44,495 bases of DNA from Bacteroidetes bacterium UBA4416 (GTDB taxonomy: Bacteria > Bacteroidota > Bacteroidia > B-17B0 > Aurantibacillaceae), in NCBI GenBank assembly GCA_002390745.1, contig DGQK01000014.1, positions 1 through 44,495 on the forward strand, in the 5' to 3' direction. Position numbers and translations under genes: made by a program. The notes beneath the pieces were generated by a model. That model did no database searches and was not told the origin of the DNA. It saw only the letters and a list, made by a program, of their open reading frames with translations. Positions within the stretch are counted from its first letter, which is position 1, and each line of letters begins with the position of its first letter. Positions 1 to 7,906 of this stretch are shown piece by piece.

Positions 1-1275
1 ATTAAAAACCTGGAGGATGATATTGCATTGAGCCTTGCTGCTTTAGGTATCCGTATTATTGCGCCAATACCTGGCAAGGGCACTATTGGTATTGAAGTAC
101 CAAACACCAAGAAGACAATTGTAAGTATGAAAACAATACTGTCTTCAGAAAAATTCCAGAGCAATCATTTTTCGCTTCCAATTGCACTGGGTAAAAAAAT
201 TGACAATGAAAATTTTATTGTTGATTTAGCCAGCATGCCCCACTTACTAATGGCAGGCGCTACTGGCCAGGGTAAATCCGTAGGCGTAAATGCTATACTT
301 GTTTCATTACTTTATAAAAAACATCCATCGCAATTAAAGTTTGTGCTGGTGGATCCAAAGAAAGTGGAGCTCAGCATTTATAAAACTATTGAAAAACATT
401 TCTTAGCCAAATTACCGGGTGAAGAAGATGCGATTATTACAGACACAAAAAAAGTGGTGCATACATTAAATGCCCTGTGTATTGAAATGGATAACCGCTA
501 CGCGCTCTTACAGGACGCACAGGTGAGGAACATCAAAGAGTACAACGTCAAATTCATTAACCGCAAACTGAACCCGAATGAGGGGCACAAGTACTTACCT
601 TACATTGTGTTGGTGGTGGATGAGTTTGCGGATCTCATCATGACAGCCGGCAAGGAGGTGGAAACACCGATTGCGCGTCTGGCACAGTTGGCCCGTGCCA
701 TTGGCATTCACCTGATCATCGCCACACAGCGCCCGTCCGTAAACATCATTACAGGTACCATCAAGGCCAACTTCCCGGCCAGGATCGCCTTCCGCGTCAC
801 GAGCAAGATCGATTCGCGCACCATCCTCGATGCGGGCGGCGCCGAGCAATTGATCGGGCGGGGCGATATGTTGCTGAGCACCGGCAACGACCTCATCCGG
901 ATCCAGTGTGCCTTTGTGGATACACCGGAAGCGGAGAAGATCACCGAGTTCATCGGCTCGCAACGCGCCTACCCTTCTGCTTTCCTCTTACCGGAATATG
1001 TGGGAGAAGACGGAGAAGGCGGCAAGGAAGAAGTTGACCTGAGCGAGCGCGATAAGATGTTTGACGAAGCGGCGAAGCTGGTGGTTCAGTTCCAACAGGG
1101 CTCCGCCTCTTTCCTGCAACGTAAGCTCAAGCTGGGCTACAACCGCGCCGGCCGTATTGTCGACCAGCTCGAAGCTGCCGGCATCATCGGCCCTTTTGAA
1201 GGCTCTAAAGCCCGCGAAGTACGCTGTAAAGACATGGCGCAGCTGGAAGAGATCATCCGGAGCATTAAAGGGTAA
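1..1275 (+). CDS. ftsK: DNA translocase FtsK/SpoIIIE, C-terminal part (5' end outside window)
   Basis: Partial gene: the reading frame is open from base 1, so the true start and the membrane domain lie upstream. FtsK is a hexameric ATPase at the septum that pumps DNA and activates XerCD recombination at the chromosome terminus. Of 424 visible residues, Walker A (GATGQGKS) is at 86-93, Walker B (VVDEFAD) ends near 211, and the last 65 or so residues look like the winged-helix gamma domain that reads polar DNA motifs. The first 480 bases are AT-rich (sampled lines 33-37% GC) while the rest is GC-rich (a sampled line 65%), although the protein reads as normal FtsK throughout. The 3' end of a XerD-type recombinase at the far right edge is a functional partner but too distant to be an operon mate. 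Confidence 0.97.
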   Translation: MKNLEDDIALSLAALGIRIIAPIPGKGTIGIEVPNTKKTIVSMKTILSSEKFQSNHFSLPIALGKKIDNENFIVDLASMPHLLMAGATGQGKSVGVNAILVSLLYKKHPSQLKFVLVDPKKVELSIYKTIEKHFLAKLPGEEDAIITDTKKVVHTLNALCIEMDNRYALLQDAQVRNIKEYNVKFINRKLNPNEGHKYLPYIVLVVDEFADLIMTAGKEVETPIARLAQLARAIGIHLIIATQRPSVNIITGTIKANFPARIAFRVTSKIDSRTILDAGGAEQLIGRGDMLLSTGNDLIRIQCAFVDTPEAEKITEFIGSQRAYPSAFLLPEYVGEDGEGGKEEVDLSERDKMFDEAAKLVVQFQQGSASFLQRKLKLGYNRAGRIVDQLEAAGIIGPFEGSKAREVRCKDMAQLEEIIRSIKG

Positions 1276-1331
1276 TAGACAGGCGCTGTGAATAAAAGTA
1301 CCGGTGTAAACTACGACGACAAAGGCTTAAA

Positions 1332-1760
1332 ATGACGAGCCAGGAGCAGATACATAATTGGCTGGTCAGTGCTTTTAACAATGGACAGGAGGGATTTTCC
1401 GAGTTTTTCTACTATGATAGACTGGACCATGAATTCTTCTCTATTCTCCTTATGGACTATTTTATGTTTGACGAGAATTTTAATATTGCCACCAATGTAA
1501 CGACAAGCTATTCGCCAGCCAACATAAAAACGCTGGCCACCAGAATGAAGCGTATAAGCCAGCATGATCCTGACATTCTTTCCATTCCCCTTGCCAATTC
1601 TGAATCCCAGCTACAGGATCAGATCAGCACGTTTTTAACTGCTCATGCCATAACAGAGCATACAGCAACTATATGGCTTCCGGAAGATGTTTCCATTCAG
1701 ATTTCTTTAGATGATACTAAGCCCGGCAAATATCCTGAAAGTCCCGGGAAATTTAAGTAA
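1332..1760 (+). CDS. Hypothetical protein, 142 aa
   Basis: Not recognised. The ATG start follows ftsK by 56 bases. The 142-residue product is soluble-looking, with no signal peptide or membrane segment. It is aromatic-rich near residues 25-50 (repeated F, Y and D in short runs) and ends in a proline/glycine/lysine tail. Base composition is more AT-rich than in the second half of ftsK. The next open frame continues in the same phase immediately after this gene's TAA stop, so the pair could be remnants of one longer gene. Each half nevertheless looks like a self-contained small protein, and I treat them as two genes. No function is proposed. Confidence 0.6.
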   Translation: MTSQEQIHNWLVSAFNNGQEGFSEFFYYDRLDHEFFSILLMDYFMFDENFNIATNVTTSYSPANIKTLATRMKRISQHDPDILSIPLANSESQLQDQISTFLTAHAITEHTATIWLPEDVSIQISLDDTKPGKYPESPGKFK

Positions 1761-1778
1761 TACAATACCCCATATACA

Positions 1779-2264
1779 TTGAACTCCTTCGAAATCCTTT
1801 ATAAAGAATATGACAACGCGTGGCTCTATCCGATCCGCAAAGGAGTTTATTTCAAACGGACTTACGGAAATAGCGATTACACGGAATATGAGCTGATCTG
1901 CGACAGGCACAGCTTTTACGCTACCAATGACAACCTGTTCCCACTTCGCATTTACAACAACCGCATGCAGGAACAGTACATTGCCAGTGTGCATTTCGGA
2001 ACCGGCAGTGACCGCCGCAAAGTGGTTTACCACGAGGAAACCGGAGAGCGCTTCGACCTGGCTTTTTCAGAGTACCGGGATTTTGCCACAAACGAGGTCC
2101 ATTGTAAGCGCCATGGGATCAGGCTCTTTGAGCTTTCCGAAAATACATTTACCTTTTCGCACCCGAAGCTGGTATTGAAGGGTACCGTTGAAGGCCATGA
2201 GTTGGAATTATTCATCAGCTTCCTGTGCTTCTTTATCAAATACGACGAGGAATTTTATGGTTAA
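1779..2264 (+). CDS. Hypothetical protein, 161 aa (TTG start)
   Basis: Not recognised. The only usable start in this frame after the preceding TAA is a TTG at 1779; no ATG is available and no clear ribosome binding site is visible. The product is soluble, beta-rich by inspection, with many aromatic and charged residues (for example YELICDRHSFYA near residue 37) and a hydrophobic C-terminal helix-like stretch (LFISFLCFFIKY). The stop codon overlaps the start of the DUF4269 gene by 8 bases, which suggests translational coupling. It lies in the same frame as the upstream 142-aa gene, separated only by that gene's stop and six sense codons. Confidence 0.6.
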   Translation: MNSFEILYKEYDNAWLYPIRKGVYFKRTYGNSDYTEYELICDRHSFYATNDNLFPLRIYNNRMQEQYIASVHFGTGSDRRKVVYHEETGERFDLAFSEYRDFATNEVHCKRHGIRLFELSENTFTFSHPKLVLKGTVEGHELELFISFLCFFIKYDEEFYG

Positions 2265-2787
2265 CCGATTCGAGAGCATCGACTATTTACAGAACGGCAG
2301 CCCTTGCCAGCAACAGGCTTATGCCGTATTGTCGAAGCATGCCATCCTCACCAAACTATGCGGCTTCGACCCTGTACTGGCGGGCACGATTCCCATCAAT
2401 ATTAACATCGCTTCCAGCGATCTCGATATCCTCTGCTGCTATGCCAATCCTTCGGAATTCAAAGCGAACCTGCTTGCCGTCTTCGGCCAATACCCGGGCT
2501 TTGTTTTGAGTGAGCCGGATGAGCCCAAGGCCATCGTCGCCAATTTCCGGGCAGATGACTTTGAGATCGAGGTTTTTGGCCAGGATATCCCGACGAAACA
2601 GCAAAGGGGCTACAGGCACCTGCTGGTAGAGCATTACCTGCTCGAAACCCACGGTGAAGCCTTCCGGCAACAGATCCTGGCGCTCAAGGAACAGGGCATC
2701 AAAACAGAGCCTGCCTTTGCCCAGGTATTGGGATTAAGGGGCGATCCTTATACAGAACTTTTGGTTTATGAGAAGTATTTGAAATGA
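2257..2787 (+). CDS. DUF4269 family protein (nucleotidyltransferase-like)
   Basis: 176-residue protein that I recognise as DUF4269, a family of uncharacterised bacterial proteins with a nucleotidyltransferase-like look. Around residues 45-65 there is a LAGTIPI segment followed by SDLDIL, which resembles the G-S and DxD/DLD metal-binding pattern of that fold. I chose the ATG at 2257, which overlaps the end of the upstream gene by 8 bases. A longer frame from 2188 would run far into that gene and adds a low-complexity serine-rich leader. Substrate and physiological role are unknown. It sits in a run of small unrelated plus-strand genes that were probably inherited as a loose cluster. Confidence 0.8.
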   Translation: MVNRFESIDYLQNGSPCQQQAYAVLSKHAILTKLCGFDPVLAGTIPININIASSDLDILCCYANPSEFKANLLAVFGQYPGFVLSEPDEPKAIVANFRADDFEIEVFGQDIPTKQQRGYRHLLVEHYLLETHGEAFRQQILALKEQGIKTEPAFAQVLGLRGDPYTELLVYEKYLK

Positions 2788-2791
2788 AGGC

Positions 2792-3220
2792 ATGAAAAAA
2801 AAGCTTGCGTGTATAGTAACGATATTGGCTCTCATGTCCTGCAGTAATCAGGCAAAAAAAACACCTGCATCAAAGCCGAAGCCTTATTTTGGCGATAGCG
2901 TTTTGACCATCAGCTTTAAATGCGCCATTGACACTGCCGCCAACAGAGAATTCCGAAATGAAGGAGTTTCGGAACTGATGATTCTTGGAAACCACGATGA
3001 TACAACCATTATCAACATGTACAAAAAACTGGCCCCGGGATTTTATAAAGGCGCCTGCGAATTTAAAGACGATACGCTCTGTATGAATTACTGGCTGGAT
3101 TCCGTAGATTGTGGCTCTCCATGCATGAACCTGATAACTTATAAAATACGCGCGAAAAATATGGCTACCGATAAACTGAAAACGGATTTCATTTACACAG
3201 GTGAAGCTCATAAAAAATAA
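2792..3220 (+). CDS. Putative lipoprotein, 142 aa
   Basis: The N-terminus has a short basic region (MKKK), a hydrophobic stretch and a lipobox-like LMSC with Cys17. It is therefore predicted to be exported, cleaved by signal peptidase II and lipid-anchored. The mature part is about 125 residues with several cysteines (CAID, GACEF, TLCMN, DCGSPC), which could form disulfides in the periplasm. The gene starts 4 bases after the DUF4269 stop, so co-transcription is likely. No family was recognised; the description rests on the signal sequence and gene structure. Confidence 0.75.
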   Translation: MKKKLACIVTILALMSCSNQAKKTPASKPKPYFGDSVLTISFKCAIDTAANREFRNEGVSELMILGNHDDTTIINMYKKLAPGFYKGACEFKDDTLCMNYWLDSVDCGSPCMNLITYKIRAKNMATDKLKTDFIYTGEAHKK

Positions 3221-3252
3221 AACCGATCACTCAACCCCGCACATACCAGCTC

Positions 3253-3795
3253 GTGACTACGAAACTGATCTTTACGGTATCGGTCCTCATCATGCTGCTT
3301 ACCATATTGTTTGTATGGCTCTTCGGGCTTGGCACACACCGCAGCCTGTTCGAGAACTCCATCATCTCTGCCTGGATCCTGACCACCGCCTTATACGCCT
3401 TCCTCTTTGTGGGATTGTACAGGGGCTTTAAGCTGAAAGACAACCTGGGAAAAGTAACACGGACGTATACTTACGATAAGGTGCCGGAACCGGCGGAATT
3501 CCTTATCGAAATAGCGGACAGTTACTTTGGAGCCGTCATCGCGCTCATCCTGATGTCGGGCACCCTCCTGGTATTGCTGGCCAATATGCTGGTGGCTCTG
3601 TGGACCGGCATCCTCGTTTTTATGGCCATATTATATTGGGTCTATTACCGCGCCATACGTTTTGCATTTAAGTGGTCGAAAGCCTGCAAGGGCCATATCG
3701 GAAAGAGCCTCCTGTATGGATTGGCATTTACAGTATTCTACAGCATCTGGTTTTACTGTATTATCATCGGGGCGCATTACCTGAATACGCACTGA
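3253..3795 (+). CDS. Hypothetical integral membrane protein, 180 aa (GTG start)
   Basis: Starts at a GTG placed directly before the first hydrophobic helix, 32 bases after the lipoprotein gene. By inspection there are four transmembrane segments, near residues 5-25, 37-55, 90-125 (one long or two short) and 150-172, joined by a charged cytoplasmic-type loop near 60-85. No catalytic motif is visible and I do not recognise the family. Gene order suggests it is the last member of the 1332-3795 run. Confidence 0.65.
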   Translation: MTTKLIFTVSVLIMLLTILFVWLFGLGTHRSLFENSIISAWILTTALYAFLFVGLYRGFKLKDNLGKVTRTYTYDKVPEPAEFLIEIADSYFGAVIALILMSGTLLVLLANMLVALWTGILVFMAILYWVYYRAIRFAFKWSKACKGHIGKSLLYGLAFTVFYSIWFYCIIIGAHYLNTH

Positions 3796-4103
3796 GGTAT
3801 TCTTCCATCATCCCCGGTACCAGGGGGTTAACGGAACCTGTACGCATCCCAAACGCATCGAAAGATGGCCCTGTGCAATGGAAAAATCTATTGCCGCTGC
3901 ATGACTGAACCTTCAGAAGCCACAGTACATCAAGGCTCCGGCCACCCACCAGCATTAAAAAAACAGCACGGGAAAAACGCCCTCTTGAATTCAGGTAGTT
4001 TTACGCGTACAAAATCCGTATTGCAGGGTACGGCATGCCTTCATGCCTGCCCTACTTTTGAGGTATACTATTCACTTCATTAATCATCATTAAAAAAACA
4101 ATT
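3796..4103 (+). other. Non-coding stretch with hairpin and -7-like element before the 126-aa gene
   Basis: No convincing gene is seen in these 308 bases; short open frames have unnatural composition. Two things stand out near its 3' end. A hairpin with GGCATG/CATGCC arms (4032-4037 and 4042-4047), extended by GGG/CCC, is followed directly by TACTTTTG at 4053-4060. The latter matches the Bacteroidota -7 consensus TAnnTTTG. No TTG lies at the usual -33 spacing, so the promoter call is tentative. Confidence 0.4.
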
Positions 4104-4484
4104 ATGGCAGACACAACATGGATCACTTCGATCGAAAACAAAAGCGGAAAAACCGTTAAATGGGTAGACGGCGAGAATACGAATTTCCAGGGCGAACAAC
4201 GACCCGGTACTCCGGCCTCCAACTGGGACGGCACAGGCTTTTGCTTCCCCTGGGTGGATCACACCAGGGATGAACTCGGAAAAGCGATTGTATTTATGGA
4301 CTCGAACAATGCTATTCTTTTCCGGATTTTCCAAAGCTACAACCGCGACACGATCCAGTGGATCAAAGGCAACGGAACGATTGCCAATCATGCTATAGAC
4401 GTAGCGGGCGAATCCGGCGCCGGAGGCAGCAAAGGCATCATTATCCGAAAAGACGGGAGTCCTGAAATTATCATAACGGCATAG
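4104..4484 (+). CDS. Small soluble hypothetical protein, 126 aa
   Basis: Not recognised. The 126-residue protein has no signal peptide, is rich in Gly, Asn, Trp and Thr, and reads like an all-beta fold (MADTTWITSIENKSGKTV at the start, a Trp in nearly every strand). It is monocistronic: a 308-base non-coding leader with a promoter-like element precedes it and a strong hairpin terminator follows 10 bases after the stop. That arrangement suggests independent and possibly strong expression. Lectin-like or pore-forming beta-sandwich proteins can look similar, but no motif supports a choice. Confidence 0.7.
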   Translation: MADTTWITSIENKSGKTVKWVDGENTNFQGEQRPGTPASNWDGTGFCFPWVDHTRDELGKAIVFMDSNNAILFRIFQSYNRDTIQWIKGNGTIANHAIDVAGESGAGGSKGIIIRKDGSPEIIITA

Positions 4485-4493
4485 GGATATGCA

Positions 4494-4530
4494 AACAGCC
4501 GCCCCATCCATGAGGCGGCTGTTGTTATTC
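4494..4530 (+). terminator. Rho-independent-type terminator of the 126-aa gene
   Basis: Perfect 10-bp inverted repeat AACAGCCGCC (4494-4503) with GGCGGCTGTT (4514-4523) and a 10-base loop, followed by a T-rich run. It lies 10 bases after the stop codon of the 126-aa gene. Confidence 0.8.
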
Positions 4531-4598
4531 CTTTCACTACCTTTAAACCGGTTTTATGGAATGACGCCTCCACGACGTCTTGTATTAAACCTGTTTTA

Positions 4599-5825
4599 AT
4601 GAACCGTTGTTTTCATCCCTTCCGATCCCTGAGCCTTTTATTCTTGATTCTTTCAGGCTTTACAGCAAGCTCCCAGGAACATCCCTGCAAGCCCGTTCTG
4701 AAAGCGAACCGCCACAAGGTATTTACACTGGGCGATGCTTCCATTGAAGGAACGGAATACAGAAGTGGTGACATCACTTACCTTTCCGATTACCTGGCAT
4801 CCAATCGCCGCAGAATCCAGGTAAAGTCGTCGAGCCGGCTCATCTCCGAATTTTATATGGAAGGTGCCGAAATCTCCGGAAAGGTATACCGGGAGTACGA
4901 CCTTTCGGGAAAGATAAAGCTGACCGACAGCCTCGACCAGAAAAAAGGGAGGCACAGCAAATCATACCTGGGCTATTTTTCAAGCAGCCATGTGGTGTCC
5001 AGCACACGCCATTACCCCAACGGAAACCCGGAAAGCAGCACTTATTACAACCTGAGAAAGGGCGAAGATTCCATTATCAAAACATGGTATAGCAACCGCT
5101 TTCCCAAAAGCATCCGGATCAAAAACTACTGGCAGTCGGACTCTGTGGTTACGAAATGGGACAGCACCGGAATTTTACGGGAACGCACCAATAGCGCCGG
5201 AACCGAACTTTATTATCCCGACGGCATTCTGATGCTGAGAGTATTGCCACACAGCAAATGGAGCTATAGCTCGCACGGCATCCTGGAGGATGTATCACGA
5301 GATACCATGATAGCCGGTAAGACCTGCGAGCAGAAAAAAACATTCTACGCAAGCGGCATCCTTAAATCTGTGGAATACTATAGCAACGGAGAACCCTGCT
5401 ATACATGGACGTTTTACACCTCCGAAGGCCTTTTCAAAAACACCGTAAAAAAAGGCCTGCCGACAGCCCTCGAAACAGGCGTAGGAATGGTAGCAGCCGA
5501 ATATGCTCCGGAGTTCTATGCGTATGTGGAAGAAAACCCGATCTATCCCGGTGGCGACCAGGCTTTCCGAAAGGAAATGGAAAAACGCCTGAGCGATTTG
5601 CTCTGTCAAAGCGAAACGGAAATAACCGGAACCTACAAGCTCAGGTATCTGGTTAATGAATTTGGAGAAGTTTTAGTCAGAGGCCTCGAAGGCGCAAACG
5701 CCGATAAACTTACCGGCTCCTTTGTTGCGCTCTTCAGCGGCATGCCGAAATGGAAACCCGGTAAACAAAACGGGCAGACAATGAGCGTTCGCTTTATTCT
5801 GAACCTGAGCGTAAACGAAAACTAA
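4599..5825 (+). CDS. Exported MORN-variant repeat protein with TonB-like C-terminal domain
   Basis: 408 residues. A signal peptide ends near SSQ (about residue 26). The middle carries loosely repeated segments of the type YPNGNPES, YASGILKSVEYYSNGEP and YPDGILML, typical of the MORN-variant repeats common in Bacteroidota exported proteins. From about residue 310 the sequence VEENPIYPGGDQAF, then TYKLRYLVNEFGEV and VRFILNLSV, matches the TonB/energy-transducer C-terminal domain layout. No N-terminal membrane anchor or proline-rich linker is present, so it is not a classical TonB; such proteins probably act in the periplasm or at the outer membrane. Cargo and partner are unknown. It ends at the bidirectional terminator shared with ahcY. 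Confidence 0.75.
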   Translation: MNRCFHPFRSLSLLFLILSGFTASSQEHPCKPVLKANRHKVFTLGDASIEGTEYRSGDITYLSDYLASNRRRIQVKSSSRLISEFYMEGAEISGKVYREYDLSGKIKLTDSLDQKKGRHSKSYLGYFSSSHVVSSTRHYPNGNPESSTYYNLRKGEDSIIKTWYSNRFPKSIRIKNYWQSDSVVTKWDSTGILRERTNSAGTELYYPDGILMLRVLPHSKWSYSSHGILEDVSRDTMIAGKTCEQKKTFYASGILKSVEYYSNGEPCYTWTFYTSEGLFKNTVKKGLPTALETGVGMVAAEYAPEFYAYVEENPIYPGGDQAFRKEMEKRLSDLLCQSETEITGTYKLRYLVNEFGEVLVRGLEGANADKLTGSFVALFSGMPKWKPGKQNGQTMSVRFILNLSVNEN

Positions 5826-5839
5826 CTCTCTAAACTAAA

Positions 5840-5873
5840 AAATCCCGTCACACATACCGTGACGGGATTTTTT
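5840..5873. terminator. Bidirectional terminator between the TonB-like gene and ahcY
   Basis: Perfect 12-bp stem AAATCCCGTCAC (5840-5851) with GTGACGGGATTT (5859-5870) and a 7-base loop. It is flanked by T runs on both strands (TTTTTT on plus, an A run on the other side). It lies between two convergent stop codons, so it can serve both genes. Confidence 0.9.
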
Positions 5874-5890
5874 ATATTGAATAACAGATC

Positions 5891-7210
5891 TTAGTACCTA
5901 TAAGCGTCGCTTTTGAAAGGACCCTCTATTTTTACACCGATGTAATCTGCCTGCTCCTGGTTTAATACATCCAGTTCCACGCCGATCTTGCCTAAGTGTA
6001 AGCGTGCCACTTTCTCATCGAGGTGTTTCGGCAACACATATACTTTTTTCTCGTAAGCAGCAGTGTTTGTCCAAAGCTCTAACTGAGCCAGAGTCTGGTT
6101 CGTGAACGAGTTACTCATCACGAAGCTTGGGTGACCGGTAGCGCAGCCTAAGTTTACCAAACGGCCTTCAGCCAGCACGATCACGTTTTTACCATTGATG
6201 GTGTATTGATCAACCTGTGGCTTGATGGTATCTTTGGTATGTCCATAGTTTTTGTTTAACCACGCCATATCGATCTCTGTATCGAAGTGGCCAATGTTAC
6301 AAACAATAGCACCGTGTTTCATCGATTCGAAGTGACGGCCAACGATAATGTCTTTATTTCCGGTTGTTGTTACAAGGATATCGGCAATTTTAGCAGCGTT
6401 ATCCATTTTCATCACCTGGTAACCGTCCATAGCAGCCTGTAAGGCGCAGATAGGGTCGATTTCTGTCACGATCACGCGCACACCTTGTGAAGACAAGGAT
6501 TGTGCAGAACCTTTACCAACATCGCCGTAACCGGCAACAACGGCAATTTTACCAGCCATCATGATATCGGTAGCGCGACGGATCGCATCTACCAACGACT
6601 CGCGGCAGCCGTATTTGTTATCGAATTTGGATTTGGTAACTGAATCGTTAATGTTGATAGCAGGCAACAATAACGTACCTTTTGCCATACGCTCATACAA
6701 GCGGTGAACACCGGTTGTTGTTTCTTCCGATAAACCTTTGATACCGGCTGCCAACTCCGGGAACTGGTCGAATACCATGTTCGTTAAGTCACCGCCGTCA
6801 TCCAGGATCATGTTTAAAGGCTTGCGCTCTTCGCCAAACCATAAGGTTTGCTCGATGCACCAGTCGAACTCTTCAGCGTTCATACCTTTCCAGGCATATA
6901 CCTGGATCCCGGCAGCAGCAATAGCCGCAGCGGCGTGATCCTGAGTAGAGAAGATATTGCAGGAGCTCCAGGTTACTTCAGCACCCAAAGCCGTTAAGGT
7001 TTCGATCAACACCGCCGTTTGGATGGTCATGTGCAGGCAACCTGCAATACGGGCACCTTTCAAAGGCTGAGAAGGGCCATATTCTTTACGGAGCGCCATT
7101 AAACCCGGCATTTCTTCCTCTGCTAATTTAATTTCTTTACGTCCCCATTCTGCTAATGAGATGTCTTTTACTTTGTACGCGACGTACTTTCCTGTTGCTA
7201 CTGCTGACAT
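5891..7210 (-). CDS. ahcY: Adenosylhomocysteinase
   Basis: Cytosolic NAD-dependent enzyme that splits S-adenosylhomocysteine to adenosine and homocysteine, relieving product inhibition of methyltransferases and feeding the methionine cycle. At 439 residues it is of family-typical length. Visible signatures are NDSVTKSKFDN (188-198) with the active-site lysine and the NAD-binding GYGDVGKG (227-234). The C-terminus ends in SDAYRY, the usual KSDxYRY tail that closes over the neighbouring subunit's NAD. The codon choice is more T-rich at third positions than in neighbours, as expected of a highly expressed gene. It is monocistronic, with a promoter at 7254-7285 and the shared terminator at 5840-5873. 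No SAH riboswitch-like structure was noticed in the short leader. Confidence 0.98.
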   Translation of the reverse strand: MSAVATGKYVAYKVKDISLAEWGRKEIKLAEEEMPGLMALRKEYGPSQPLKGARIAGCLHMTIQTAVLIETLTALGAEVTWSSCNIFSTQDHAAAAIAAAGIQVYAWKGMNAEEFDWCIEQTLWFGEERKPLNMILDDGGDLTNMVFDQFPELAAGIKGLSEETTTGVHRLYERMAKGTLLLPAININDSVTKSKFDNKYGCRESLVDAIRRATDIMMAGKIAVVAGYGDVGKGSAQSLSSQGVRVIVTEIDPICALQAAMDGYQVMKMDNAAKIADILVTTTGNKDIIVGRHFESMKHGAIVCNIGHFDTEIDMAWLNKNYGHTKDTIKPQVDQYTINGKNVIVLAEGRLVNLGCATGHPSFVMSNSFTNQTLAQLELWTNTAAYEKKVYVLPKHLDEKVARLHLGKIGVELDVLNQEQADYIGVKIEGPFKSDAYRY

Positions 7211-7253
7211 GTTTCTATTTGTTGATTAAAATTGTTTCTTTTTTACGATTATG

Positions 7254-7285
7254 CGAAGATAACACATAAGTTTGTAACGCTCAAA
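7254..7285 (-). promoter_or_regulatory. Putative ahcY promoter (Bacteroidota type)
   Basis: On the minus strand TTTG (7285-7282) is followed after 20 bases by TATCTTCG (7261-7254). This fits the Bacteroidota pattern TTTG-N19/20-TAnnTTTG with one mismatch. It leaves a leader of about 40 bases before the ATG. Confidence 0.5.
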
Positions 7286-7312
7286 CTATTGTAAAGTTTA
7301 AATTTCAGCCGC

Positions 7313-7906
7313 ATGATCGAGGTTTTTAACATAAAAAAAGGGCTGTTTTTCGGGATTCTCGACCTGGAGGCCTTTTCCCGCGAAAAAGGCCTGAGCGCCA
7401 AGCGCGAAATAGAAACCCTGGGCAAAAACTACCTGATAGCCAGGCTCCTCGACAACGAGGCAGCGCAGATCATTTATGATGCCAAGGGCAAACCTTTCCT
7501 GGCCAACGACCCGAGGCACATTTCCCTGTCGCACTCGCACGATAAACTGGCGATCATTGTCAACGAGCAGGAGCCCACGGGCATCGACATTGAGCTGATC
7601 AGGGACAAGGTGCTCCGGATCCGGCATAAATTCCTCTCCGCACCCGAACTGGCCGAAACAGGGCAGGATGTGGAAAAACTGCTGGTGTACTGGGCTGCCA
7701 AAGAAACCCTTTATAAGATCTATGGCCTCAGGGAAGTGGATTTTATTGCAAACCTGTTTGTGAAGCCATTTAATAAACATAATTTAGGGACGATTATCGG
7801 CGAGATCAACTTGCCTGCCTTTAAAAAACAATTTGAGCTCAATTACCAATCCGTTGACGATTACATCCTGGTATACGCCCTCAATGAAATAAGCCTTGCT
7901 GAATAA
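7313..7906 (+). CDS. 4'-phosphopantetheinyl transferase, Sfp/Gsp type
   Basis: Transfers the phosphopantetheine arm of coenzyme A to a conserved serine of acyl or peptidyl carrier proteins, making them active. The 197-residue protein shows the superfamily signatures in order: SLSHSHD (71-77), the magnesium-binding GIDIE (90-94) and WAAKETLYK (127-135). Length and motif order fit the Sfp group rather than the shorter AcpS group. It is the first gene of a compact plus-strand run, diverging from ahcY. Its 3' end overlaps the start of the GGGP synthase gene by 11 bases, so the two are likely translated in a coupled way. Confidence 0.93.
   Translation: MIEVFNIKKGLFFGILDLEAFSREKGLSAKREIETLGKNYLIARLLDNEAAQIIYDAKGKPFLANDPRHISLSHSHDKLAIIVNEQEPTGIDIELIRDKVLRIRHKFLSAPELAETGQDVEKLLVYWAAKETLYKIYGLREVDFIANLFVKPFNKHNLGTIIGEINLPAFKKQFELNYQSVDDYILVYALNEISLAE

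Noticed and set aside
2188..2256. Longer N-terminus for the DUF4269 protein
   Set aside because: It would overlap the upstream gene by 77 bases and adds a serine-rich leader; the ATG at 2257 suits the family.
3865..4083. Possible 72-aa gene upstream of the 126-aa gene
   Set aside because: Cys/His-scattered, non-natural composition, no start signal; it overlaps the hairpin and -7-like element.
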